This document shows, piece after piece, positions 36,182 through 44,964 of a stretch of 64,000 bases of DNA. Under the pieces are notes generated by a model that saw nothing but the letters and a program-made list of their open reading frames with translations, was not told the origin of the DNA and searched no databases. The stretch is from Helcococcus massiliensis. GTDB taxonomy: Bacteria > Bacillota > Clostridia > Tissierellales > Peptoniphilaceae. Position 1 is the stretch's first letter. The number at the start of each line of letters is the position of its first letter. The translations under genes were made by a program, and so were the position numbers. The stretch covers positions 248,001 to 312,000 of the forward strand of contig NZ_OGVE01000001.1 in assembly GCF_900258485.1 (NCBI RefSeq). The letters are read 5' to 3'.

Positions 36182-39100
36182 ATGACAAAACAATCAGATA
36201 ATAGGATTTTTGGGTTATTCAAGTTAGTCTTGCAAATAATCTTAATATTCCTACTAGTAGCAAGTATTGTAGCCGTAGTAGTTGGCGCTATGCTTGGGAT
36301 ATCAATGATTAAAGTTGCTGAAAATGCTCCAAAAATAGAACCAAAAAAAATTATGTTGACCTTGGATGAGAATTCCAAAATTTATGATAAAGATGGTAAC
36401 ATGATTGAGTCTATTGCTTATGGTGCAGATGGGCAATATAGAGAACTTATTAAATATGAAGATATACCTCAACATTTAATCGATGCCTTTATATCTATTG
36501 AGGATGAAAGATTTTTAGAACACAATGGTATAGATATAAATAGTATAGGTAGATCACTTGTACAAAATATAAGTTCTGGAGGAATTGTTCAAGGTGGTTC
36601 AACCATCACCCAACAATTAGTTAAAAATGTTTATTTAACAAATGATGTTAAATGGGAAAGAAAAATAACTGAAATGTATCTAGCTCTTAAAGTAGAATCA
36701 GAGCTTACAAAAGAAGAAATCTTAGAAGCTTATATAAACAAAGTATTTTTAGGGCAACATTCATATGGTGTTGAAGCCGCTGCTGAAACTTACTTTTCTA
36801 AATCTGTAAAAGATTTAAATCTTGCCCAACAAGCTACTTTAGCTTCGCTTGTACAAGCTCCTGCTAAGTTTGCTTTGTTTTTAGCCTATCCACCTGCAAC
36901 TGTTCCTGAAAATGCCAATGTTATTGGAGATTACAAGGTTTCAGGATACACATATAAGGCAGTGTCTAATGATAAGGTGCTTGCAAGAAAAGATACTACC
37001 CTAGCAAAGATGCTAGAATTAGGTAAAATCAGTCAAGAAGAATATGATGAAGCTAAAGCTTTTGATTTAATTGCAAGTATACAACCAGCAAGTAAACTTA
37101 CAAAAGACTATTCTTCTCATATAGCAGGCTTGATAAAAAAACAAGCCATTCGCCAAATTATGAAGACACAAGATATGTCATATGAAGATGCAAATAATCT
37201 CTTCTATACTGGTGGTCTAAAAATTACTACAACTATAGATTGGAAAGTACAAGAACAACTTGAAGAAACATACAAAAACTTTGCCAATATATTCAAAAAT
37301 AAAACATCTGGAGGTAGACCCCTACTTAGCAGACTTTCTTATGATTCAAGTGGTGACATAGTTGCTAATGGTCAAAAGATTTTAGTTAAAAAATCAAATA
37401 TTTTAAATGAAGAAAACCAGGTTATCCTTCCAAAATCAGCATATAGTATAGCTGATAATGGAGACCTAACAATTAATTCACCAAGGGTTCAATTAAGAGG
37501 TAGATATATAAGCTTTATACCTTTCTTTGGCGTTAATGACCAAAGAGAATTAGTTAGCTACAGAATTGGGTCTATAGAAATGCCAGAAGATAATGTTGTA
37601 AAAAATAACAATGGTGGATTTACAATAAAGAAAGAATATTTCAACCAAGCAGATAATAAGTTCTACGAAGAATATGACAGCGGAATCATTTTAAATCCTG
37701 ACTTATATACCGTAGAAACAGTGGGTACTGTTCAACCTCAATCATCTACAGTTATATTAGATTCAAAAACAGCTGAAGTTGTTGCTATGGTATCAAGAAG
37801 AGGTGATAGTCCTGATGACACTATCGATAGAGCAACTAATTATAATAGAAACCCAGCTTCTTCAATTAAGCCTATAGCTGTTTATGCACCTGCTTTAGAA
37901 GAAGGACGTACATTAGCAGATCCTGTCGACGATACCCCTCATTCTATGCTAGGTGGCAGACCATGGCCAAGAAACGTATACAACCATTACAAGGGTATTC
38001 AAACTACTAGAAAAGCTCTACTTGAATCTCAAAACGCAAGTACTGTAAAGATATTTGAACAAATGAACATGGATACAGTTAAATCTTATTTAACTAAGTT
38101 TGGTATTATTGACCCAGACAATCCAGAAAATGATAACTTCGTAACCAAAGAAGAAAACCCAAATTCAAATGATGAAAACTTAGCAACAGCCTTAGGTGGT
38201 TTGACAAAAGGATTGACCACAATGGATATGGCTTCAGCATTCCAAACATTTGCTAATAAAGGAGAAAGAATAGAATCTTCCATTATTTCTAAAATTAGTT
38301 CTGATTCTTTAGGTGATATTTATGTAAATGAGCATAAACCAATAAGAGTAATATCTGAAGAAAACAACTTTTTAATTAGTGATGTAATGCACCAAATAGC
38401 CAACCAAAATTGGGTTCTAAATGAAATGAATAAAAAAGGTATGTGGACAGCTGGTAAAACTGGTACAAGTGATGATCAAGCAGACTTATGGTTTGTAGGA
38501 TATAATAACTACTATACAGCTGCAAGTTGGATGGGATTTGACAATCAAAATCTAACACTTAATTCAGATTCATCCGCTGCTGCAAGACTATACTATTCTT
38601 ACATGGATAAAATAGTAAACGACTTGGAAAATGTTCCATACAAAAAACCTGATACTATAGAAGAAGCTAAGGTATCAGCAGTTGATGGGTTATTACCTAG
38701 TGATTTAACAAGTAAAGACCCAAGAGGAAGTCAAGTTATCACAGAATACTTTGCTCCCGGTACTGTTCCTACAGAAAAATCTAAGGCCCATATACTTGTT
38801 TCTGTAGACATAAGGAATAATCTATTGGCTCCTGAAGGATTACCAAGTAACTTAGTAGCTCAAAGGGTATTCGTAAAAAGACCTATACCTTATAATCCAG
38901 CCAAATTTAATGGTGTTGTTCCTACAGATTGGAAGTATCAAGCTCCAACTAAGGTTTCCGATTTACGTGCAACTTCAACATCTGAAACTGAAACACAAGA
39001 AGATGGTACTATAATTAAAACTACAACTAGACCTGATGGTACAGTTATAGAAGAAATAATTAGCCCAGATGGTACAATTACAAGAACTATAACTGATCCT

Positions 39101-39229
39101 GATGGAAACACAAGTACAAGTATTGAAAGGCCAAATCCAGAAACACCAGAGGATGATGACCAAAGAGAAGATAATCCTGAAATAGATGACGATTCTGATG
39201 AGGATGATGATGAACAAAACGCTGCCTAA
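36182..39229 (+). CDS. Bifunctional class A penicillin-binding protein
   Basis: Peptidoglycan glycosyltransferase and transpeptidase. 1015 residues, long for the family: one membrane segment (about 16-42), GT51 domain (about 65-240, with EDERFLEHNGID, GGSTITQQLVKN and EAYINKVFLGQHSYGVEAAA), transpeptidase domain (about 500-830, active Ser in NPASSIKPI, SQNAS, KTGTSDDQADLWF). The tail (about 935-1015) has four 11-residue repeats and an acidic Asp/Glu end. Own promoter and terminator. Name PonA/PBP1a is by domain type only. Confidence 0.95.
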   Translation: MTKQSDNRIFGLFKLVLQIILIFLLVASIVAVVVGAMLGISMIKVAENAPKIEPKKIMLTLDENSKIYDKDGNMIESIAYGADGQYRELIKYEDIPQHLIDAFISIEDERFLEHNGIDINSIGRSLVQNISSGGIVQGGSTITQQLVKNVYLTNDVKWERKITEMYLALKVESELTKEEILEAYINKVFLGQHSYGVEAAAETYFSKSVKDLNLAQQATLASLVQAPAKFALFLAYPPATVPENANVIGDYKVSGYTYKAVSNDKVLARKDTTLAKMLELGKISQEEYDEAKAFDLIASIQPASKLTKDYSSHIAGLIKKQAIRQIMKTQDMSYEDANNLFYTGGLKITTTIDWKVQEQLEETYKNFANIFKNKTSGGRPLLSRLSYDSSGDIVANGQKILVKKSNILNEENQVILPKSAYSIADNGDLTINSPRVQLRGRYISFIPFFGVNDQRELVSYRIGSIEMPEDNVVKNNNGGFTIKKEYFNQADNKFYEEYDSGIILNPDLYTVETVGTVQPQSSTVILDSKTAEVVAMVSRRGDSPDDTIDRATNYNRNPASSIKPIAVYAPALEEGRTLADPVDDTPHSMLGGRPWPRNVYNHYKGIQTTRKALLESQNASTVKIFEQMNMDTVKSYLTKFGIIDPDNPENDNFVTKEENPNSNDENLATALGGLTKGLTTMDMASAFQTFANKGERIESSIISKISSDSLGDIYVNEHKPIRVISEENNFLISDVMHQIANQNWVLNEMNKKGMWTAGKTGTSDDQADLWFVGYNNYYTAASWMGFDNQNLTLNSDSSAAARLYYSYMDKIVNDLENVPYKKPDTIEEAKVSAVDGLLPSDLTSKDPRGSQVITEYFAPGTVPTEKSKAHILVSVDIRNNLLAPEGLPSNLVAQRVFVKRPIPYNPAKFNGVVPTDWKYQAPTKVSDLRATSTSETETQEDGTIIKTTTRPDGTVIEEIISPDGTITRTITDPDGNTSTSIERPNPETPEDDDQREDNPEIDDDSDEDDDEQNAA
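38999..39130 (+). repeat. Four 11-residue tandem repeats in the PBP tail
   Basis: Residues 940-983 read as EDGTIIKTTTR, PDGTVIEEIIS, PDGTITRTITD and PDGNTSTSIER: a PDGT turn plus a Thr/Ile-rich strand, each exactly 33 bases. The DNA copies have diverged in synonymous and other positions. An acidic segment follows. Such beta-turn repeats may form a wall-embedded stalk. Confidence 0.85.
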
Positions 39230-39245
39230 GGCAGTAGAATATTAC

Positions 39246-39275
39246 AAGAAAAGCCCTTGAAAAAGGGCTTTTCTT
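39246..39275 (+). terminator. Terminator after the class A PBP gene
   Basis: AAGAAAAGCCCTT (39246-39258) pairs perfectly with AAGGGCTTTTCTT (39263-39275) around GAAA. The T-rich 3' arm serves as the U-tract. The response regulator ribosome site follows at once, so some read-through is likely. Confidence 0.85.
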
Positions 39276-39287
39276 ATAGGAGGAAAT

Positions 39288-39983
39288 ATGAGTAAGCACA
39301 TTTTAATCGTTGAAGATGAACATGGCATAGCTAATATGGAAAAAATCTACCTAGAAAAAGCTGGATTTAAAACAAGTCTTGCTAATGATGGAAATGAAGC
39401 CATAAATTTATTTTATAATAATAATTTCGACCTAGTAGTCCTTGACTTAATGATACCAAAATTATCAGGAGAACAAGTACTTTCTATAATTAGAGAAAAC
39501 TCAAATATTCCCATAATTATTGTTACCGCTAAGGTAAATGAAAATGACATAATCGAAGGATTTAAATCAGGAGCTGATGACTATCTAAAAAAACCATTCT
39601 CGGGAAATGAATTAGTAGAAAGAGTAAAAGCTATATTAAGAAGAGTAAATCCAAATGAAGATTTTATTAAATCCAGAGATGGCAGACTAATTGTAGACCT
39701 TTCCAATAGTAGAGTATTAAAAGATGATAAAGAAATATCTTTGACTAAGAATGAACTCTCTATAATTGAAACCTTATATGCTAACCCCCATAAAACATTT
39801 ACTAGAAATGAGATAATAGAAATATCTTTTGGATTTGATTATGAAGCCTTTGACAGAGCAGTTGATACTCATATTAAAAACATAAGACAAAAGATTGAGG
39901 ATAATCCAAAAACTCCTAAGTATATAAGAACTACCTATGGTCTTGGATATAAAGCAGGTGAAATAGATGAAACTCAGTTCTAA
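39288..39983 (+). CDS. OmpR-family response regulator
   Basis: 231 residues. Receiver domain with E10-D11 region (IVEDEHG), phospho-acceptor D53 in VVLDLMIPK and lysine in LKKPFSG; winged-helix domain (about 130-225) with SLTKNELSIIETLYANPHKTF and RTTYGLGYKAG. AGGAGGAAAT before the ATG. Its 3' end overlaps the kinase by 17 bases. Position just downstream of the PBP gene suggests, but does not show, a cell envelope stress role. Confidence 0.95.
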   Translation: MSKHILIVEDEHGIANMEKIYLEKAGFKTSLANDGNEAINLFYNNNFDLVVLDLMIPKLSGEQVLSIIRENSNIPIIIVTAKVNENDIIEGFKSGADDYLKKPFSGNELVERVKAILRRVNPNEDFIKSRDGRLIVDLSNSRVLKDDKEISLTKNELSIIETLYANPHKTFTRNEIIEISFGFDYEAFDRAVDTHIKNIRQKIEDNPKTPKYIRTTYGLGYKAGEIDETQF

Positions 39984-41301
39984 ACTAAATAGAGGTATAA
40001 TTGTTTTATTAGTACTTCTAATACTTGCATCTCTATTCACTTCCCTATATGTATTAAAAAATTCATTTGGAACTTTTATAAAGATTGAACGTGACAAATC
40101 ATTTGAGCAAATAAGTTCTGATTTGAAACGTATGGCGCAAAGTGAACCAGGATTAAATCCATTAATTTTAGAAAATTATGCTCAAAACGAAAAATTACTA
40201 ATTGAATTATATACCAATAACAACCAACTAGTAAGTAGATATGATGGTATAGGAAATTTAGAAAAATATAGTAAAAAAGATTTACTTGAAATTAAAATAG
40301 ATTTATTAGACCAATTTGGTTCAGCTATTGGATATCTAAAAATTAATTATATAGCTGATATATTCTCTTACGATGAAAGTATATCGAACTTCCAAAAAGA
40401 AATTGTAAGAAATCATACCCTGATATTTATTATTTCCTTATTATTAGGATCTATATTTGTTTTATTGTATAGCAAAACAATTACAGATCCAATTACTGAT
40501 ATTAAAAGAAAAACAAGAGAATTAAGAAAGGGAAACTTTAATTTAAAAGAAACAAATTATAATGTATTTGAACTAGATGAACTATCTGCAGATATTAATT
40601 TTTTAGCTAAAACATTAAATCAGCAAGAAAAGAGAAGGATAGATTATGCTCATGATATAGCTCATGAATTAAGGACTCCTATCACAAATTTACTTTTACA
40701 TCTAGAAGGAATAAAAGACCAGGTTATAGAGGCAGATGAACAAACTATCAATACCCTACTTACAGAAACTCAAAGATTAAGTATGATGATTGACAAATTA
40801 GAAGACTCTTTCAATCAAAACAATGACTCAGAAGAAATTAAGCTAGAGAATATCGAGTTAGAATCACTTATTGAAGATATAACTAATAGCTTTATACCAC
40901 TTCTGAAAGAAAAAAATATTAATTTCACTCAAGTACTAACTTCTAAATCTTATATAGAAACTGACCCTACAAAATTAAAGCAAATATTAAGTAATTTAAT
41001 CTCTAATGCAATTAAGGCAGTTGAATATGGTGGTGATATAACCATCAGTCACGATAAACTTATAAATAGAGATATTATAATGATAAGAGACAATGGTGTA
41101 GGAATGGACCAAGAATCACTTAGTCATATATTTGATAGGTTTTATAGGGTTGATAGTGCTAGAAATAGAGAGGTTGGAGGCCATGGCCTTGGACTTGCAA
41201 TAACAAAATCCTACGCAGATTTATTAGGATATAATATAGGAGTAAATTCTGAACCAGCTAAGGGTAGTGAATTTATTCTAACTATTCCCAATAAAAAGTA
41301 A
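39967..41301 (+). CDS. Sensor histidine kinase
   Basis: 444 residues: membrane segment (about 10-30), external sensor loop (about 31-150), second membrane segment (about 155-175), HAMP domain (about 176-230), H-box with phospho-acceptor H233 in DIAHELRTPITN, and HATPase domain with N-box LISNAIKA, G1 RDNGVGMD and G2 GGHGLGLAIT. All kinase motifs are intact. Partner of the preceding regulator by overlap. Confidence 0.95.
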   Translation: MKLSSKLNRGIIVLLVLLILASLFTSLYVLKNSFGTFIKIERDKSFEQISSDLKRMAQSEPGLNPLILENYAQNEKLLIELYTNNNQLVSRYDGIGNLEKYSKKDLLEIKIDLLDQFGSAIGYLKINYIADIFSYDESISNFQKEIVRNHTLIFIISLLLGSIFVLLYSKTITDPITDIKRKTRELRKGNFNLKETNYNVFELDELSADINFLAKTLNQQEKRRIDYAHDIAHELRTPITNLLLHLEGIKDQVIEADEQTINTLLTETQRLSMMIDKLEDSFNQNNDSEEIKLENIELESLIEDITNSFIPLLKEKNINFTQVLTSKSYIETDPTKLKQILSNLISNAIKAVEYGGDITISHDKLINRDIIMIRDNGVGMDQESLSHIFDRFYRVDSARNREVGGHGLGLAITKSYADLLGYNIGVNSEPAKGSEFILTIPNKK

Positions 41302-41332
41302 AATCAATTAATACTATTTTAGGAGGGTAATT

Positions 41333-41659
41333 ATGAGCTTATTAATACACATTAGATATATAGGTGAGAAAGATAATGCAAGTAATTTTGCTAAAGAAAT
41401 GTTAGATAATAATATAGTCAATAAAATTAGAAATCAAAAAGGAAATATACAATATGATTATTATATTCCTTTTGAAGATGATGGATCTATATTATTAATT
41501 GATAGGTGGGAAAATCAAGAAGCTTTGGATATCCATCATAAATCATCAATGATGGAAGAAATAATTGGGCTTCGCGAAAAATATGATTTACGAATGGTCG
41601 TTGAGAGATTTGAAAGCACAGAGGATAACCCTGATGATATTAAATATATAAGAGAATAA
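41333..41659 (+). CDS. Antibiotic biosynthesis monooxygenase (ABM)-fold protein
   Basis: 108 residues with the dimeric alpha/beta-barrel pattern of quinol monooxygenase-like proteins: N-terminal strand LLIHIRYIG, KGNIQYDYYIPFEDDGSILLIDRWENQEALDIHHKSSMM in shortened form DRWENQEALDIHH, and a final strand LRMVVERFES. AGGAGGGTAATT precedes the ATG, 31 bases after the kinase. The substrate is unknown; the family also includes stress-induced heme- or quinone-handling proteins. Confidence 0.85.
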   Translation: MSLLIHIRYIGEKDNASNFAKEMLDNNIVNKIRNQKGNIQYDYYIPFEDDGSILLIDRWENQEALDIHHKSSMMEEIIGLREKYDLRMVVERFESTEDNPDDIKYIRE

Positions 41660-41667
41660 AATAAGAT

Positions 41668-41708
41668 AAAGGTCATATAAACAATTTTACTTTGCTTATA
41701 TGACCTTT
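41668..41708. terminator. Bidirectional terminator between ABM and MATE genes
   Basis: AAAGGTCATATAA (41668-41680) pairs perfectly with TTATATGACCTTT (41696-41708), followed by T-runs on the plus strand. It separates convergent genes. Confidence 0.85.
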
Positions 41709-41710
41709 TT

Positions 41711-43060
41711 TTAATGTCTAATTTCTTTATATGTTTTGCTTAAATAGATTCCCGAGAAAAGACCTTTGAGTATAGATGATATGGTCATAGCCATCCATAT
41801 CCCCTGGTAAGCAAATATAGGCATCAAAGCTAAGGCCATTGGAATTCTTAAAACATTAAATATCATTGAGATAAAGGCTGGTATCTTTGTTTGTCCCAAG
41901 CCATTAAAAACACCACCAGCACCAATTTCTATGGCTGAAAATAATTGTGACATACCTAATATATATAAGTATTTTGCACCATATTCTAATGTTTCCGGAT
42001 CATCAGGTATAAACACTTTGAATAAAGGATACCTAAAAATTATAAGAACTAAACTACCAAAAGCTCCTATGGCTAAAATAGCTGCCATTGACTTTCTTAT
42101 AATTTCCTTCAATCTATCATAAAGTTTTGCTCCATAGTTTTGGCCTACAAATGATGTAATTCCACCTTGGAAACCTTCAGCTGTCATCCATGTGATAGAT
42201 TCCAGCATAGACCCTACTGTAAAAGCAGCAACAGGTCCCGTACCATATGTTGTCATATATCTTGTAAGTTGTAGAGAAATTGCTGCATGTGTAGCACTCA
42301 TAAGTCCAGCAGGCAAGCCTTTTTTGAATTTTTTAACCATATCTGAAAGACTTGCTATTCCTTTAATAAAGGCATAATACATTTCATTTTTTGCTCTAAT
42401 TATTGAAAATATAAATAATAATAAAACTATAAATTGCGATAATATTGAAGCCCAGGCTGCTCCTGCAGCACCCATAGCTGGAATAGGTCCAAAGCCAAAT
42501 ATCATTATCGGATCCAATACTATATTAAAAACTAGACCTGTAACATTAGCAAAAAGTGGATATACACTATTTCCCAAAGCATAATAAATATTTGATATCA
42601 ATGTATTCAATCCGCTTATTATAAATCCATATGAAAATATCTTAAGATATATTACAGCTAATTCCTTAACATGATTTTCTAGTGAATATAAGTTCATAAA
42701 GTTTTCAGCAAAAACATTAACGAAACATGTGTATAAACCTAATATTAGCGCCATTAATATAGCTCCATTTTTAATAGAATTATTCATTCTATTAACTTTT
42801 TTGGATCCATATTCTTGGGCTACATATACACTTGTTCCTACTCTAGCGATATTCATAAGAGCTGCGGAAAACCAAATAAAAAAATGAGCAGCCCCAGTAG
42901 CTGCGACTGCATCAGTACCTAGTCTTCCCAACCAAGCTGTATCCGTCATATTATATGCCATATTTATGAAAGAAGTAAGCATCAGTGGAGCGCTAAGTAA
43001 GAGTAAATTTTTTAAGATATTTCCTTCTAGTAAATTTAAACCTGTTAATCTTTTTTTCAT
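41711..43060 (-). CDS. MATE-family efflux transporter
   Basis: 449 residues with twelve membrane segments in two pseudo-repeats. N-terminal LFLLSAPLMLTSFINMAYN-like start (NLLLLSAPLMLTSFINMAYN), DTAWLGRLGTDAVAATGAA and the second-half FQGGITSFVGQNYGAKL are NorM/DinF-type MATE motifs. It exports cationic compounds using a Na+ or H+ gradient; substrates are unknown. It overlaps coaX by 4 bases. Confidence 0.94.
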   Translation of the reverse strand: MKKRLTGLNLLEGNILKNLLLLSAPLMLTSFINMAYNMTDTAWLGRLGTDAVAATGAAHFFIWFSAALMNIARVGTSVYVAQEYGSKKVNRMNNSIKNGAILMALILGLYTCFVNVFAENFMNLYSLENHVKELAVIYLKIFSYGFIISGLNTLISNIYYALGNSVYPLFANVTGLVFNIVLDPIMIFGFGPIPAMGAAGAAWASILSQFIVLLLFIFSIIRAKNEMYYAFIKGIASLSDMVKKFKKGLPAGLMSATHAAISLQLTRYMTTYGTGPVAAFTVGSMLESITWMTAEGFQGGITSFVGQNYGAKLYDRLKEIIRKSMAAILAIGAFGSLVLIIFRYPLFKVFIPDDPETLEYGAKYLYILGMSQLFSAIEIGAGGVFNGLGQTKIPAFISMIFNVLRIPMALALMPIFAYQGIWMAMTISSILKGLFSGIYLSKTYKEIRH

Positions 43061-43845
43061 TTTTTATTACTTTCTATTGTTCTTTTATATATTAAATTCA
43101 TACCTTGTAAAGTTATGTCTTCATCAGTACTTGTAATGTATTTAGACTCATCTGCAATTATCTTTGAATAACCACCAGTTGATATAATCGTTGTTTCATT
43201 CGCCTTATAATCCAATTCCTTTAGGATACTATCTATTATATTATCTACAAGACCAACATAACCTGTAAACATTCCGGATTTTATTGCATCTACTGTATTT
43301 TTACCAACTACATTTTTAGGTTTTTCAAATTCAACTTTTGGTAATTTTGAAGCTTTTTCAAACAATGAATTTGATGCTATTACAACACCTGGTGCTATTA
43401 CACCACCTAGGTATTCACCTTTTTCACTTACAACATCAAAGGTGATAGCTGTACCCATGTCTATCAAAATTGCTGGTAATTTATATCCATGAGCCATAGC
43501 AACGGAATTTGCTATCCTATCAGCTCCTACTTCCTTAGGATTTTCATACTTAATAGGCATACCTGTCTTAGTATTTTCCCCTATTACAATAGCTTCCTTG
43601 TTGAAATACTTTTTACACATGTTCTTAAATGTGTTTTCTAAATTTGGTACAACAGAACCTATTACTATATCCTCTATTTGTTCCATATCAATATTTTCAT
43701 GATCCAGTAGAGATTTTAACTGCAAGCCATACTCATCTAAGGTTTTTGTTTGTCTAGTTTCTAATCTCCATGAATTTATTTTTTTATCATTTTCATAAAT
43801 ACCAAGAACTACATTTGTATTTCCTATGTCTATTAATAAAATCAT
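43057..43845 (-). CDS. coaX: Type III pantothenate kinase
   Basis: Phosphorylates pantothenate, the first step of CoA synthesis. 262 residues, ASKHA fold: LLIDIGNTNVVLGIYEND, GADRIANSVAMAHG, IDMGTAITFDVVSEKGEYLG and GGVIAPGV motifs. It follows the ECF S-component by one base, so uptake and phosphorylation of the vitamin may be coupled. The coaX position after ftsH resembles B. subtilis. Confidence 0.95.
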   Translation of the reverse strand: MILLIDIGNTNVVLGIYENDKKINSWRLETRQTKTLDEYGLQLKSLLDHENIDMEQIEDIVIGSVVPNLENTFKNMCKKYFNKEAIVIGENTKTGMPIKYENPKEVGADRIANSVAMAHGYKLPAILIDMGTAITFDVVSEKGEYLGGVIAPGVVIASNSLFEKASKLPKVEFEKPKNVVGKNTVDAIKSGMFTGYVGLVDNIIDSILKELDYKANETTIISTGGYSKIIADESKYITSTDEDITLQGMNLIYKRTIESNKK

Positions 43846-43846
43846 T

Positions 43847-44422
43847 TTATCCTCTTTTATCTAATTTAATTAATGCCTTTGAAATAGGACTAGCGATTAC
43901 AATTGACACTAACATTTCAACAAGCCCATTTGTTAACGCAGTATATCCTATCACTAGAGCTGCTGATTGACCAAGTTTTCCTATAGCTTCTAAATATGCT
44001 TGACCATATAATATATATATTAAAGATAATACTCCTATAGTGTTAGTCAAGGATCCTACAGCTGCAGGAATAGCCATTTTTATATAATCATTCATATTTT
44101 TTCTTCTTAAATATAAGGCTAAATATCCTGTAACCACACCTATTAAAATCCTAGGTAGGACAGATATTATTGGATTTATAAAAATAAAGCTAGTTATAGT
44201 AGGTCTTAAAATTTTATCCAATATCGATGCTACTCCAAATATAGCTCCTAGTATTCCTCCCAATTTAGGCCCTTTTACTATAGCCAATATTATTACAGGT
44301 ATGTGAACTATGGTTGCCTTTATCAATCCTATAGGTATAAATCCTAATCCCGGAACTACTAGCATTATAATTATTACAGCAGTCATTATTCCTAACAAAG
44401 TGATATCTTTAGTATTTTTCAT
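43847..44422 (-). CDS. ECF transporter S-component, probably for pantothenate
   Basis: 191 residues with six membrane segments, typical of vitamin-binding S-components (DITLLGIMTAVIIIMLVVPG, GLGFIPIGLIKATIVHIPVI). The Ala/Gly-rich pattern matches ECF S proteins. Contact with coaX (1-base gap) argues for pantothenate (PanT), by inference. GGAGGAATAA precedes the ATG. The shared ECF A/A'/T module is not in the window. Confidence 0.85.
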   Translation of the reverse strand: MKNTKDITLLGIMTAVIIIMLVVPGLGFIPIGLIKATIVHIPVIILAIVKGPKLGGILGAIFGVASILDKILRPTITSFIFINPIISVLPRILIGVVTGYLALYLRRKNMNDYIKMAIPAAVGSLTNTIGVLSLIYILYGQAYLEAIGKLGQSAALVIGYTALTNGLVEMLVSIVIASPISKALIKLDKRG

Positions 44423-44468
44423 TTATTCCTCCGATCTAGTCCTCTTTGAGGTACCAGTCATATTATTT

Positions 44469-44963
44469 TTATTTGTTTAATTTATATTTTCTAAATAATC
44501 CTTGTACTTCTTCTTTTTGACTAGGATCCAATTTTAGGTATCCTGTCTTTTCTTCAAAACCAGACTTGTAATTTACAACGAGTTCACCGCTTTCTTCAAA
44601 AGTCCATTTTTTAACATTTTTCCAATTGATCCATTCTGAATTTGCAACGAAACCATTTTCCGCAAATACATATGGACTTGTACTTTCAATAAATACAGCT
44701 GCTAATAAGGATAGCATAACTATACCATTTATTATCAGCCCTTGAGACATAGATACTACAGCAAAACCAAAAACTAAACCTATTAAAATCTTCATAGGCA
44801 TAGACATAGTTTTTCTCAATTTAATAGCATTTCCTTCAGCATTTTTTGCTGCTTTCTTACTTTTAAAAGTCTTATATAAAAAGTAAAACACCAAGCCTGC
44901 ATACATAATTATAACCATTATATTTGTGCCGTTATTAGTGGTTTGAGTTTTATTTAAATACAT
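44469..44963 (-). CDS. Small membrane protein of unknown function
   Basis: 164 residues: three hydrophobic segments (about 15-33, 58-75, 78-92) and a soluble C-terminal domain (YVFAENGFVANSEWINWKNV, then EEKTGYLKLDPSQKEEVQGL) that resembles the PH-like DUF5673-type domains of Firmicute membrane proteins. It begins 2 bases after ftsH. A 46-base gap with a short CCTC/GAGG hairpin leads to the ECF gene. I do not recognise a function. Confidence 0.75.
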   Translation of the reverse strand: MYLNKTQTTNNGTNIMVIIMYAGLVFYFLYKTFKSKKAAKNAEGNAIKLRKTMSMPMKILIGLVFGFAVVSMSQGLIINGIVMLSLLAAVFIESTSPYVFAENGFVANSEWINWKNVKKWTFEESGELVVNYKSGFEEKTGYLKLDPSQKEEVQGLFRKYKLNK

Positions 44964-44964
44964 A

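Noticed and set aside
38376-39299. Several open frames on the minus strand inside the class A PBP gene.
   Set aside because: They mirror the coding frame, have no ribosome sites, and give low-complexity Ile/Phe/Cys-rich products; the plus-strand protein is a clear intact PBP.
44423-44468. Vitamin riboswitch upstream of the ECF S-component.
   Set aside because: The gap is only 46 bases with a small CCTC/GAGG hairpin, too short for any known vitamin riboswitch.
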